From NCBI GenBank assembly GCA_016219145.1, contig JACRCG010000234.1, positions 1 to 49,885 on the forward strand: a stretch of DNA of 49,885 bases. The letters are read 5' to 3'. The first letter of the stretch is position 1. Every line of letters starts with the position of its first letter. Position numbers and translations under genes: made by a program. Below, one piece after another: positions 26,532-34,553 of the stretch. The notes beneath the pieces were generated by a model. That model saw nothing but the letters and a program-made list of their open reading frames with translations. It had not been told where the DNA came from and ran no database searches. Source of the DNA: Deltaproteobacteria bacterium (GTDB taxonomy: Bacteria; Desulfobacterota; Desulfuromonadia; Geobacterales; Pseudopelobacteraceae).

Positions 26532-27572
26532 TTACGCCGCCAGCGGCAGCCGGTTATCGGCGATGGAGGTCACGCAGCGCTCAAGGCACTCCGGGTCGCC
26601 GCCGTTGATATCGTTCTTGAGATGCCAGGCCACGGCCGGACAACCCCCGTGGCACTGGTCAAAGCGGGTGCACTCCTCGCAGGAGTGGATGCGCAGGCTG
26701 CGGAACGATTCATATATCTCCGAACTGTCCCAGATCTCCTGAAAACTGCTGCTGCGGAGGTTGCCGGCCTCGAAGCGCTCGCTCTGCAAAAACGCGCAGG
26801 GATACATGTGACCGGTCGGACTGACGCAGCAGGTCAGCTTGGCCGCTCCACACAGGTTCAGTCCCAGTCCCTGGCGCTCCTGGCTTGTCAGCGAAAAAAA
26901 GCTGTCGCCGGTTCGTACATCGCCGCTGGCGGCCAGCCAGTCCGAGAACGCCAGCAGCTGGGTAGGCGTAGGGCGCAGCGCTTCCCAATTGTCAGCTCCG
27001 CGCCCGGAAGGGCGGAAACGGCTGACCCGCAGCGAAACACCCAGAGATTTGGCCAGGGTGTGCATGGCCGGGATCTCGTCGGCATTCTGGGTAGTCAGGA
27101 CAGTATTGATACTGGTCGGAATTCTGGTGGCAGCCAGCAGCTTGACCGCCTGTATGGCTGCATCGAAGACGCCTTTGCCGCGCACGGCATCGCAGGTTTC
27201 CCGCCGGGCCCCGTCCAGGCTGACCTGAATGGCCACCAGACGGTTGACGGACAGGCGTTTGACCAGCTCGGGCGTGATCAGAGTGCCGTTGGTGGAGATG
27301 CAGGTCATGATGCCATGCCCGTGGCAGGCCGCCAGGATCTGCTCGAAATCGGGGCGGATGAACGGCTCGCCGCCGCCGAAATTGACCTGAAAGACACCGG
27401 CCGCGTGCAGCTGCTCAACCAGATCAAGAGCTTCAGTGGTGGAGAGCTCGTTGCGGGCCTTTTCTCCCGAAGACGAGAGGCAGTGGCTGCAGCGCAGGTT
27501 GCAGGCCAGCGTGACCTCCCAGGTCAGGTTTACCGGGGAACGCATCCCCATTTCGACGTATTTATTGCTCAC
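26532..27572 (-). CDS. mftC: Mycofactocin radical SAM maturase MftC
   Basis: A radical SAM/SPASM enzyme of 346 residues that modifies the C-terminal Val-Tyr of MftA (oxidative decarboxylation, then cross-linking). The SAM cluster motif is CNLRCSHC near residue 25, followed by NFGGGEPF. The C-terminal SPASM region holds CGAAKLTCCVSPTGHMYPC and CEECTRFDQCHGGCP. The start chosen is GTG 27572, preceded by AAAAAGGA and overlapping the end of mftB; the open frame extends further but would swallow mftB. Assignment is strong because mftA and mftB directly precede it. Confidence 0.95.
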   Translation of the reverse strand: MSNKYVEMGMRSPVNLTWEVTLACNLRCSHCLSSSGEKARNELSTTEALDLVEQLHAAGVFQVNFGGGEPFIRPDFEQILAACHGHGIMTCISTNGTLITPELVKRLSVNRLVAIQVSLDGARRETCDAVRGKGVFDAAIQAVKLLAATRIPTSINTVLTTQNADEIPAMHTLAKSLGVSLRVSRFRPSGRGADNWEALRPTPTQLLAFSDWLAASGDVRTGDSFFSLTSQERQGLGLNLCGAAKLTCCVSPTGHMYPCAFLQSERFEAGNLRSSSFQEIWDSSEIYESFRSLRIHSCEECTRFDQCHGGCPAVAWHLKNDINGGDPECLERCVTSIADNRLPLAA

Positions 27573-27810
27573 AGAGAAATCCTTTTTCCAGGAGTTGTGT
27601 GACGAATGTTTGTAAGGCCTTCTTCTCGGAATCCCGTGTGCCGGCTGGAAACTCATCCCGGCTGCGCACTGTTCCGAAGAAATCGGCGGGAATAAGATTG
27701 CCGGTTGCGGCGAAGAGCAGGCGCGGCCCCCTGTTGTCGTAAAACAGGAGGCCGAACCGCTCTTGCCTGGCACGGCAGGATGGATGCAGCTTTATGCCTG
27801 CCGCAGCCAT
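27562..27810 (-). CDS. mftB: Mycofactocin peptide chaperone MftB
   Basis: An 82-residue PqqD-like protein that binds the MftA leader and delivers it to MftC. It shows KLHPSCRARQERFGLLFYDNRGPRL followed by a helical tail ending ALQTFVTQLLEKGFL. ATG 27810 lies one base after the mftA stop, so the two are translationally linked; its end overlaps the GTG of mftC by 11 bp. Size and position fit MftB exactly. Confidence 0.93.
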   Translation of the reverse strand: MAAAGIKLHPSCRARQERFGLLFYDNRGPRLLFAATGNLIPADFFGTVRSRDEFPAGTRDSEKKALQTFVTQLLEKGFLCEQ

Positions 27811-27811
27811 C

Positions 27812-27919
27812 CTAGTAGACCCCGCAAATCCCGTCGAATGCAAGTACCTCAACCAGGATTTCCTCAAGGATGCGAGGCTCTTCACTGCATGTTACTTCTG
27901 CCTGATTTTCAACTTCCAT
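27812..27919 (-). CDS. mftA: Mycofactocin precursor peptide MftA
   Basis: A 35-residue RiPP precursor, too short for routine calling. ATG 27919 follows AAAGGAG at 8 bases. The leader is acidic (EEPRILEEILVEV) and the C-terminus is LAFDGICGVY; known MftA peptides end in (I/V)DGMCGVY, so only Met to Ile differs. The final Val-Tyr is the substrate of MftC. It is the first gene of the operon, directly ahead of mftB and mftC, with a sigma-54-type promoter 64 bp upstream. Confidence 0.95.
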   Translation of the reverse strand: MEVENQAEVTCSEEPRILEEILVEVLAFDGICGVY

Positions 27920-27982
27920 GTTATTCTCCTTTCGTGCTTTGTCGCGCCGTATTGCAGGTGCGTTGCTGTGTAATCCGATTGT

Positions 27983-27998
27983 TGCAACGGCAGTGCCA
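27983..27998 (-). promoter_or_regulatory. Sigma-54 promoter of the mycofactocin operon
   Basis: Minus strand TGGCAC-TGCCG-TTGCA, an exact fit to the -24/-12 consensus TGGCAC-N5-TTGC(A/T). Transcription would start near 27972, ~50 bases ahead of mftA. It needs an NtrC-type activator; one is encoded at 40722-42104. Confidence 0.85.
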
Positions 27999-28067
27999 AT
28001 AATTATAATCTGAATATTCTGAGTCATTACAGGCAGTTTGCTGATAACTCCTTGACTGTATACAGAG

Positions 28068-28081
28068 CTGTGTGGAGAAAT
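28068..28081. promoter_or_regulatory. Candidate activator-binding motif upstream of mftA
   Basis: CTGTGTGGAGAAAT lies ~70 bp upstream of the -24/-12 site. The 11 bases TGTGGAGAAAT recur exactly (reverse strand) at 40331-40341 upstream of another sigma-54 promoter. Distance and sharing suit an enhancer site for the local NtrC-type regulator; this is inference. Confidence 0.45.
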
Positions 28082-28265
28082 GGGACACATTGATATTGGA
28101 CGATTAATCCAGATGACCGGCGATGTGGGGAATATTGCAACAGTGAGTATATTACCCACAGTATTTCAAAGCTGATTCGCATGAATGGAGCATCCGGTTA
28201 TGGGAATGAAGTCTGCATGAAGGGAAGATCAAATCAGAGCATCCATTTGTATGGGAGAAAATCCG

Positions 28266-28760
28266 ATGCACGAAAAAAATTCCTGCTGTTCATATTGCGG
28301 CAGCAGATACCGGGCCGCTGAACTCTGGCCAATTACGTGTCATTCTTGTGGCAACACCAATTACCTGAATCCTGTGCCGGTGGTGGTTTTGCTGGCGCCG
28401 GTCGGAGACGGGCTGGTGGTGGCCAGAAGAAATATCGAACCGCAGAAAGGGACTCTGGTATTGCCGGGAGGCTATCTGGATCTGGGGGAGACCTGGCAGG
28501 AGGGGGCGGCGCGGGAGCTGTATGAGGAAACCGGGATACAGGTTTCTGCCAAAGAGATATCTCTGTACGATGTCGCGAACGGTCTGGACAATACTCTGGT
28601 TATCAGCGGTCTGGCGGCTCGGCGGCCCCGCAGCTGCCTGAAGCCGTTCTCGTCCGACGAAACCCTGGAGATCGCCCTGATCGAAGAGCCGGTGGAACTC
28701 GGATTTCCGCTGCATAATTTGCTGGTGCAGCGATACTTTGCTGAAACAGGCCTGCGGTAG
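28266..28760 (+). CDS. Nudix hydrolase with zinc ribbon
   Basis: A 164-residue protein. The N-terminal CSYCGSRYRAAELWPITCHSCG is a four-Cys zinc ribbon. It is followed by the Nudix fold with the box GGYLDLGETWQEGAARELYE, then ETGI. NUDT12/NudC-like hydrolases of NAD(H) share this ribbon-plus-Nudix plan, but this one is shorter, so substrate is open (ADP-ribose or NADH likely). ATG 28266 follows GGGAG. Divergent from mftA across a ~350 bp region holding the sigma-54 promoter. Confidence 0.88.
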   Translation: MHEKNSCCSYCGSRYRAAELWPITCHSCGNTNYLNPVPVVVLLAPVGDGLVVARRNIEPQKGTLVLPGGYLDLGETWQEGAARELYEETGIQVSAKEISLYDVANGLDNTLVISGLAARRPRSCLKPFSSDETLEIALIEEPVELGFPLHNLLVQRYFAETGLR

Positions 28761-28796
28761 AGCTACTATATTGGATCAGCACTGCATCGTAGTTAA

Positions 28797-28912
28797 TTCC
28801 TTCTCCCTGGGGGAGAAGGTGGCCAAAGGCCGGATGAGGGGGGGCAGCAGTGCGAGTGACATCAACATTTTCCCCTCACCCTAACCCTCTCCCTCAGGGA
28901 GAGGGGATACAT
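28797..28912. repeat. Intergenic inverted repeat
   Basis: CCTTCTCCCTGGGGGAGAAGG at the left and CCCTCTCCCTCAGGGAGAGGG at the right each form a hairpin, and the halves partly match one another. Common-type proteobacterial intergenic repeat; possibly a bidirectional terminator for the Nudix gene. Confidence 0.75.
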
Positions 28913-28923
28913 TTATACCCATA

Positions 28924-30105
28924 ATGAAAACCGTCCGCTCCAACATCAGAAAGCTGTACGCCTTTTCCTTCCTGCAGATGACGCTCTTTCCGATGGCGAT
29001 CATCACCCTGTTCTGGAAGGATCAGATCGGCCTTTCCCTGACGCAGATCCTGCTGTTGCAGGGCATACTCTCGGTGTCGATGGTGTTGATGGAGTATCCC
29101 AGCGGCTACATCAGCGACCGGATCGGCTACCGTGTCTCCCTCACTCTGGCCTCGCTGCTCGGCATGCTCGGCTGGGGGATCTATACGGTGGCGACCAGCT
29201 TTGCCCACGTCATGATCGCCGAGATTCTTCTGGGGACATCTCTGGCCTTCATCAGCGGATCGGACAGCGCCCTGTTGTATGAAACCCTCAAGCAGGAAGG
29301 CTCGGAGCTGGACTATGCGCGTCATCAGGGGCGCATGGGGGGCTATTCCCAGGCCGGTGAGGCGTTGGGTGCGGTATTTGCGGGGGGCATGTATGCGGCG
29401 GCGCCGCTGCTTCCTTTCTTTCTGCAGATCGGAGTCTGGTTTCTGGCTCTGCTGCTGACCCGTGCGATGGTCGAGCCGCCCAGGGAAATCACTCCGCATG
29501 CCGGACATCTGGCGGAGGCCCTGCGCACGGCTCGCTATGCCTTCGTCGAAAACAAGAGCCTGCGCTACACTATCCTGCTCAACACCGTGCTGGGAATCGC
29601 CTCGTTTTATCCGGTCTGGCTGGTCCAGCCCTACATGCAGCAGGCCGGAGTGCCGCTGACCTGGTTCGGCCCGGTCTGGTGCGGGGCAAACCTGACCGTA
29701 GCAATTTTTTCCCTGGCCAGCCACCGCACAACCTCTTATCTGGGTGAGCGCTTGATGGTTCCGATGTTTCTGATCCTGATAGTTATCGGTTATGTCGGTC
29801 TGGGGGCCATAGGCGGGTTGTGGGGATTTCTGTTCTATTATCTGTTGACGACCATGCGTGGTCTGCGCGGGCCGATGATGCTCAACATTACCCAGAAGGA
29901 GTGCCCTTCAGCCAACCGGGCCGGAATTTTATCGCTGCAGTCGCTCTGTTTCCGCCTGCTGTTCGTCTGCACCGGTCCGCTGGTGGGGATGCTGGCAGAC
30001 AGGGGAGGAGTCAGGCATACGTTCGTGTATCTGCTGGCCGGATTCATGATAGTACTTCCGCCACTGGTTTACCTGTTTTTGCGGAACCATCCCAAGGTGA
30101 AATAA
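28924..30105 (+). CDS. MFS transporter
   Basis: A 393-residue integral inner-membrane protein with about 12 hydrophobic helices. The typical MFS loop motif after helix 2 is visible as GYISDRIGYRVSLTLAS. Charged GRMGGYSQAGEALGAVFAGG lies in the first half and a long central loop near residue 185. The ribosome site before ATG 28924 is weak. Substrate cannot be told from sequence. Confidence 0.88.
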   Translation: MKTVRSNIRKLYAFSFLQMTLFPMAIITLFWKDQIGLSLTQILLLQGILSVSMVLMEYPSGYISDRIGYRVSLTLASLLGMLGWGIYTVATSFAHVMIAEILLGTSLAFISGSDSALLYETLKQEGSELDYARHQGRMGGYSQAGEALGAVFAGGMYAAAPLLPFFLQIGVWFLALLLTRAMVEPPREITPHAGHLAEALRTARYAFVENKSLRYTILLNTVLGIASFYPVWLVQPYMQQAGVPLTWFGPVWCGANLTVAIFSLASHRTTSYLGERLMVPMFLILIVIGYVGLGAIGGLWGFLFYYLLTTMRGLRGPMMLNITQKECPSANRAGILSLQSLCFRLLFVCTGPLVGMLADRGGVRHTFVYLLAGFMIVLPPLVYLFLRNHPKVK

Positions 30106-30282
30106 AGAATGTTTTCATGCAAGCTTCCCTATTATTCAGTTGCGTTTGGAATATTTGACCTGTATACCGGATTTGGTTGTTTTGTTTTAACAGTTGCTCA
30201 TATTGGGGAGCGTGGGTTCAGGGGAGCCGATCTGAATAAACGGTTCTTACCTAGTACAATACTCTCGTAAAAGGAAAACATA

Positions 30283-31197
30283 ATGGCCATACCCGATTTT
30301 CAGCGTATCATGCTCCCACTCCTCAAATTTATTGCGGACGGGCAAGAACACACCAATCGTGAGGCTATCGATGCTCTGGCAAAAGAATTCGCACTAACAG
30401 AGGATGAACAGAAACAGCTCCTTCCAAGTGGTCAGCAATGCGTTTTCGATAACAGGGTTGCATGGGCTCGCGCCCATATGAAAATGGCCGGTCTGGTTGA
30501 AAATACAAAACGGGGCATTTTCCAAATAACAAAACGCGGGACGCAGCTATTAAAGAAAACTCCTTCCGAAATCAACTTGCGCATTTTGCGAGATTTCCCG
30601 GAATACATTGATGCAAGAGATCGGAACCAAGTCAAACAAACCGGAGAAAATTCAGCAATTACAGACGAGCAGGAAAGTAAGACACCAGCGGAGCGTCTGG
30701 AAGAAGCGTATGAAATGCTACGAAAGAATCTTGCCGGCGAGATCCTTTCTCAATTGAAAGCATCATCTCCGAATTTCTTCGAAAAAGTTGTTGTCGAGGT
30801 TTTGGTAAAAATGGGATATGGCGGTTCTCGTAAAGATGCCGGTCAAGCTATCGGTCGAAGCGGTGATGAAGGCATCGACGGCATCATTAAAGAAGACCGT
30901 CTGGGCCTCGACATCATTTACATACAGGCCAAAAGATGGGAGAATACTGTCACACGCCCTGAAATTCAGAAATTTGCAGGAGCCTTGCAGGGGAAACGCG
31001 CTCGTAAAGGAATTTTTATCACCACCTCGGATTTCTCTCAAAACTCCCACGAGTACGTATCTGCAATTGAAAGCAAGATTATTCTGATTGACGGTCAACA
31101 ACTGTCACAACTCATGATCGATTTCGGCGTTGGGGTTGCGACTGATGCGATATATGAATTGAAAAGATTGGATTCAGACTATTTTACAGAGAGCTAA
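30283..31197 (+). CDS. mrr: Mrr-family type IV restriction endonuclease
   Basis: A 304-residue nuclease expected to cut modified DNA. The N-terminal Mrr_N winged-helix domain (IPDFQRIMLPLLKFIADGQEH ... GIFQITKRG) covers ~100 residues. The C-terminal PD-(D/E)xK Mrr catalytic domain shows GYGGSRKDAGQAIGRSGDEGIDGII, then LDIIYIQAKRW as the D-QxK active site. AAGGAAAA precedes the ATG. It starts a small accessory island followed by two toxin-antitoxin pairs. Confidence 0.93.
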   Translation: MAIPDFQRIMLPLLKFIADGQEHTNREAIDALAKEFALTEDEQKQLLPSGQQCVFDNRVAWARAHMKMAGLVENTKRGIFQITKRGTQLLKKTPSEINLRILRDFPEYIDARDRNQVKQTGENSAITDEQESKTPAERLEEAYEMLRKNLAGEILSQLKASSPNFFEKVVVEVLVKMGYGGSRKDAGQAIGRSGDEGIDGIIKEDRLGLDIIYIQAKRWENTVTRPEIQKFAGALQGKRARKGIFITTSDFSQNSHEYVSAIESKIILIDGQQLSQLMIDFGVGVATDAIYELKRLDSDYFTES

Positions 31198-31209
31198 GGA
31201 GATACTCAT

Positions 31210-31428
31210 ATGAAAGTTGCATCCACACAACAAAAAAACGCAAAACCATTAAAAACGCCAAAACTAAACCGAAACAATGTGACGGAATTGTCCGTATATC
31301 TTGCCGAACGTGAACGCCAGCGGCAAACATTGGTACACAGCCTGAAAGGCAAATTCAGCGATATGAAATTCAGCAGTGAGGATCTTATTAAACAGCGTCG
31401 GTCAGAAACTTTATTGGAGGGACGCTGA
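31210..31428 (+). CDS. Putative antitoxin of PIN toxin (VapB-like)
   Basis: A 72-residue basic, Lys/Arg- and Gln-rich protein with no clear fold signature. It starts 12 bp after mrr with GGAG ahead of ATG and overlaps the PIN gene (TGATG). Role inferred from the pairing. Confidence 0.65.
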   Translation: MKVASTQQKNAKPLKTPKLNRNNVTELSVYLAERERQRQTLVHSLKGKFSDMKFSSEDLIKQRRSETLLEGR

Positions 31429-31835
31429 TGCACTATGTACTTGATGCATGTGCCTTACTTGCCTTTTTGAGGGGGGAGGAGGGAGCGGACAAGATCGAAA
31501 CGCTGCTTCTTGACAACAATAATCGTTGTATGGCACACGCGGTCAATCTGTGTGAGGTCTATTTCAACCTTGTGCGAGAGTATGGAGAAACCACGGCTCG
31601 CGCGGCAATGCAGAATTTCAAGGATATTGGTGTGTTGCCGGTGGACGATATGTCCGAGCCATTCTGGCAGGATGCTGGAAATCTCAAGGCCACGATCAAA
31701 CGCATCTCTCTTGCGGATTGCTTTGGACTTGTAACCGCCCGTAATTTCAAATCCCCTTTTGTCACTTCTGACCACCATGAGCTTGAAGCAGTATCACGAC
31801 ATTTTCCAGAAATTGAGATTATGTTTTTCAGGTGA
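31428..31835 (+). CDS. PIN-domain toxin (VapC-like)
   Basis: A 135-residue PIN ribonuclease: YVLDACALLAFLRGEEGADKIE with the first catalytic Asp, E in NLCEVYFNLV, D in LADCFGLVTARNF, and D in PFVTSDHHELEAV. Length and order match VapC. Expected to cleave tRNA or rRNA when unbound by the preceding antitoxin. Confidence 0.9.
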   Translation: MHYVLDACALLAFLRGEEGADKIETLLLDNNNRCMAHAVNLCEVYFNLVREYGETTARAAMQNFKDIGVLPVDDMSEPFWQDAGNLKATIKRISLADCFGLVTARNFKSPFVTSDHHELEAVSRHFPEIEIMFFR

Positions 31836-31944
31836 TTGCTTAAAACGAAAGAGTTGACACCCGCCTCATATTCTAACCGCAGAGAATAACCGAATATTCA
31901 ACAAAGCTTGGAAGAAAAATGATTTGACTTGAAACAATCACTAG

Positions 31945-31962
31945 CGTACGATTTAACGTACG
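31945..31962. promoter_or_regulatory. Operator-like paired CGTACG hexamers upstream of yefM
   Basis: CGTACG-ATTTAA-CGTACG lies 19 bp before the yefM start. The two palindromic hexamers are 12 bp centre to centre, the same geometry as the paired TGTACA sites bound by E. coli YefM-YoeB. Likely the autorepression operator. Confidence 0.65.
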
Positions 31963-31980
31963 AAATGGAGGGAATTGAAA

Positions 31981-32223
31981 ATGACAACACTATCAGCAAC
32001 AGAAGCAAGAAAATCCCTATATAATCTTGTCGATGATGTCGCTTTATCGCATGACCCAATCCAGATTGTTGGCAAACGGCATTCAGCAGTTCTCATCTCA
32101 GAAGACGATTGGCGTGCTATTCAGGAAACTTTGTATCTCACTTCAATTCCAGGAATGCGAGAATCCATCAAGAAAGGCCTCAAAACCCCAGTATCCGAGT
32201 GCAGTGAGGAACTTGCATGGTAA
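31981..32223 (+). CDS. yefM: YefM-type antitoxin
   Basis: An 80-residue Phd/YefM antitoxin: TLSATEARKSLYNLVDDVALSHDPIQIVGKRHSAVLISEDDWRAIQETLYL is the classical DNA-binding half, followed by an acidic toxin-binding tail (TPVSECSEELAW). GGAGGG precedes ATG 31981. It overlaps yoeB by 7 bp. Confidence 0.93.
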   Translation: MTTLSATEARKSLYNLVDDVALSHDPIQIVGKRHSAVLISEDDWRAIQETLYLTSIPGMRESIKKGLKTPVSECSEELAW

Positions 32224-32483
32224 GTTGGCAACTTGTATTTACCAAGCAAGCGCAAAAAGATGCAAAAAAGATCGCGCACTCCGGGTTAAAGCCTCAAGCC
32301 GAACGACTACTTGAAATCATCAAAGAAAATCCCTTCAAAACCCCCCCACCATACGAAAAACTTGTCGGCGATCTGTCAGGTGCATATTCCCGCAGAATCA
32401 ATATTCAGCATCGACTGGTTTATGAGGTGCTAGAAGATATCAAAACAATAAAAGTAATCCGCATGTGGACGCATTACGAATAA
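32217..32483 (+). CDS. yoeB: YoeB-type toxin
   Basis: An 88-residue RelE-superfamily mRNA interferase: WQLVFTKQAQKDAKKIAHSGLK, GDLSGAYSRRINIQHRLVYEV and the diagnostic end VIRMWTHYE. The expected catalytic Glu, Arg, His and Tyr positions are kept. Second toxin-antitoxin pair of the island. Confidence 0.95.
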   Translation: MVSWQLVFTKQAQKDAKKIAHSGLKPQAERLLEIIKENPFKTPPPYEKLVGDLSGAYSRRINIQHRLVYEVLEDIKTIKVIRMWTHYE

Positions 32484-32573
32484 CTGATCATCCGGCCCTC
32501 GGCGGCAGCAGGTCGGCGCGGATGACCGCATTGGGTTGCACAGGTTCGAATGAGTGTGATCCCGCCAGACTCC

Positions 32574-34553
32574 CTAGGAGACCGGCAGCATTACAGTAAA
32601 CTTTGCCCCCTTTCCTGCCCGGCTTTCAACCTTGATCTCACCGCCATGCCGCTTGACGATGTTGTAGGTCAGGGCCAGGCCGAGGCCGACCCCTTCACCG
32701 ACATCCTTGGTTGTGAAGAACGGGTCCCAGATGCGGTCAATTATATCCTGAGCAATACCGCAGCCGGTGTCACGCACCTGAACATACACAACCCGGTCCT
32801 TGGCAGAGTGAGTTGTTGATATTTCAACCCTGCCGCCATCCTTGGTCGCATGACACGCATTGATCAGCAGGTTCATGAATACCTGGCGCAGCCCGGATGA
32901 GTCCCCCAGAATAGAGGGAATATTCTCTTTCAGCCTGGCAACGACTTCCATCTCGTCGTAGTTGGGCTGATGCTTGATCAGTTCCAGAATTTCCCTAATC
33001 AGGCCGTTCAGGTTAACGGTGCCGATCAAGCCATCAGACTTTCTTCCAAATTTGAGCAGACTGCCGATAATCCCTTTGCAGTGGTAGGCCTCCCGGACAA
33101 TGACTTCCAGATATCTGGGGAAGTCCTCCAGCCTGGTATCGCTGCCCAGTGAGGGCTCTTCGCGAAAACGACGCAGAAGAGCCTCGGCATACCCGGCTAC
33201 CGAGGTGAGCGGGTTGTTGATTTCGTGGGCAATACCGGTTGAAAGCACCCCGATGCTCGACATTTTTTCTGTCTGGATCAACTGCATTTCTTGCAGCCTT
33301 TTATGTGTCACATCGCGCAGAAAAACCAGCGCCCTGGTTTTCTCCCCCATCTCATCCTTGATCGGGCTGGCTGTAATGTCAATGTAGCGGGCATCATGAC
33401 CTTCGCCCTCCAATACCATGGAAGTCTCGACCTGCTCACCGTGCAGAGCCAGTTCAACCGGACAGTTTTGTGGTGAAAAAGCGGTGTCCGGATGAAAGAC
33501 CTCCCGGCATCCTCCACTGGAAAGAACGTCCTCCGGGAAAAATTGCGGGCAGATGTGATTATGATGCTGAATCGCACCGTTATGGTCAAAGACAATAACG
33601 CCATCGTTAACTGCGTCAAAAATTGCCTGCAACTCGTTTTTCTTATTCCGCAGCCGGACCTCGTCCTGCTTGCGCTGGGTTACATCCTGTGTCGTGCCAT
33701 ACAGCTTCACAACTTGCCGGGCGATATTTACAGAAGGTTCGACAATCGTGAAAACCCATTTGGAGGTGCCATCCCTCAGCAACAGGCGATGCTCAATCTC
33801 GTAGTTATTGCCCTGTTCGGAGCCCTGCTGCATGAGGGCCAGAACGGATTCGCGATCATCGGGGTGGATCAGACTTGCCAAGGCTTCCGGTGTAGTTTCT
33901 TCGCGGCTGAGATTCATAATGCGAAGCAGTTCGTCAGAAACACGCAATTCGCCGCTCATCGGGTCCGAGCGCCATGATCCGACATGGGACATCGACTGGG
34001 CCTTGGCCAGATTATATTCGCTCTCCCGCAAGGATTCTTCCCAGCGTTTGCGTTCGGTGATATCGACCATGGCGGCATGGCACTCATCGCCAGACCCCAC
34101 CGCCATCGCTTCTATTCGCACGTACAGCGGCTGGTTGCCTTTGATTGCGAGTTTCACCCGGCAGGTCATTTTGTCGTGACCCTGAAAGACCATCCGCAGA
34201 AAATCAGCGAATACAAAGCGATCTACTTCGGAGATAAAGTGCTCGAAACGCAGGTTAGTCAGGGTCGCGCGTTCTGATTTAAGCAGGCAGGCTCCGGTCA
34301 GGTTAACGCTCCTGATAACACCCTTAAGGTCGAACGTGAAATATCCAACGGGAGCAAAGTCATACAAAAGTGCGTACTTATCGCGTGACGCCTCCAGCTC
34401 TTGCCTGCTGTTTCGCAACTCTTCGATCTGAAGCTCCAGCTCGCTCTGGCGGAGACGATATTGTTGAAGAAGTTTTGTCACATTCATTACGGTGCTGGAC
34501 GAGGAAGCATCAGCCTCGTCGCCAACCGGCGGTTTGGCAGTTCGGCGCGTCAT
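32574..34553 (-). CDS. Multi-PAS sensor histidine kinase
   Basis: A 659-residue kinase without obvious membrane helices. After an N-terminal coiled coil come three PAS-like modules (~residues 45-165, 180-300, 305-425). The third carries an unusual Cys/His set: NHICPQFFPED, GGCREVFHP and NCPVELALHGE. The phospho-acceptor is H in GIAHEINNPLTSVAGYAEAL, and HATPase motifs DTGCGI and GEGVGLGLALTYNIVKRHGG follow. It overlaps the gldA-like gene by 4 bp (ATGA) and has no adjacent response regulator. It is closely similar from the third PAS onward to the kinase at 42092-43309, so both may act on the NtrC-type regulator there. Confidence 0.92.
   Translation of the reverse strand: MTRRTAKPPVGDEADASSSSTVMNVTKLLQQYRLRQSELELQIEELRNSRQELEASRDKYALLYDFAPVGYFTFDLKGVIRSVNLTGACLLKSERATLTNLRFEHFISEVDRFVFADFLRMVFQGHDKMTCRVKLAIKGNQPLYVRIEAMAVGSGDECHAAMVDITERKRWEESLRESEYNLAKAQSMSHVGSWRSDPMSGELRVSDELLRIMNLSREETTPEALASLIHPDDRESVLALMQQGSEQGNNYEIEHRLLLRDGTSKWVFTIVEPSVNIARQVVKLYGTTQDVTQRKQDEVRLRNKKNELQAIFDAVNDGVIVFDHNGAIQHHNHICPQFFPEDVLSSGGCREVFHPDTAFSPQNCPVELALHGEQVETSMVLEGEGHDARYIDITASPIKDEMGEKTRALVFLRDVTHKRLQEMQLIQTEKMSSIGVLSTGIAHEINNPLTSVAGYAEALLRRFREEPSLGSDTRLEDFPRYLEVIVREAYHCKGIIGSLLKFGRKSDGLIGTVNLNGLIREILELIKHQPNYDEMEVVARLKENIPSILGDSSGLRQVFMNLLINACHATKDGGRVEISTTHSAKDRVVYVQVRDTGCGIAQDIIDRIWDPFFTTKDVGEGVGLGLALTYNIVKRHGGEIKVESRAGKGAKFTVMLPVS

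Noticed and set aside
30283..32483. Prophage or integrative element around the Mrr island
   Set aside because: No integrase, phage structural gene or direct att repeats are visible.
32530..32570. tRNA 3'-end-like sequence (GGTTCGAAT ... CCCGCCA) beside the toxin-antitoxin island
   Set aside because: Only the T-loop heptamer fits; the stems do not pair well and no full tRNA or matching att repeat was found.
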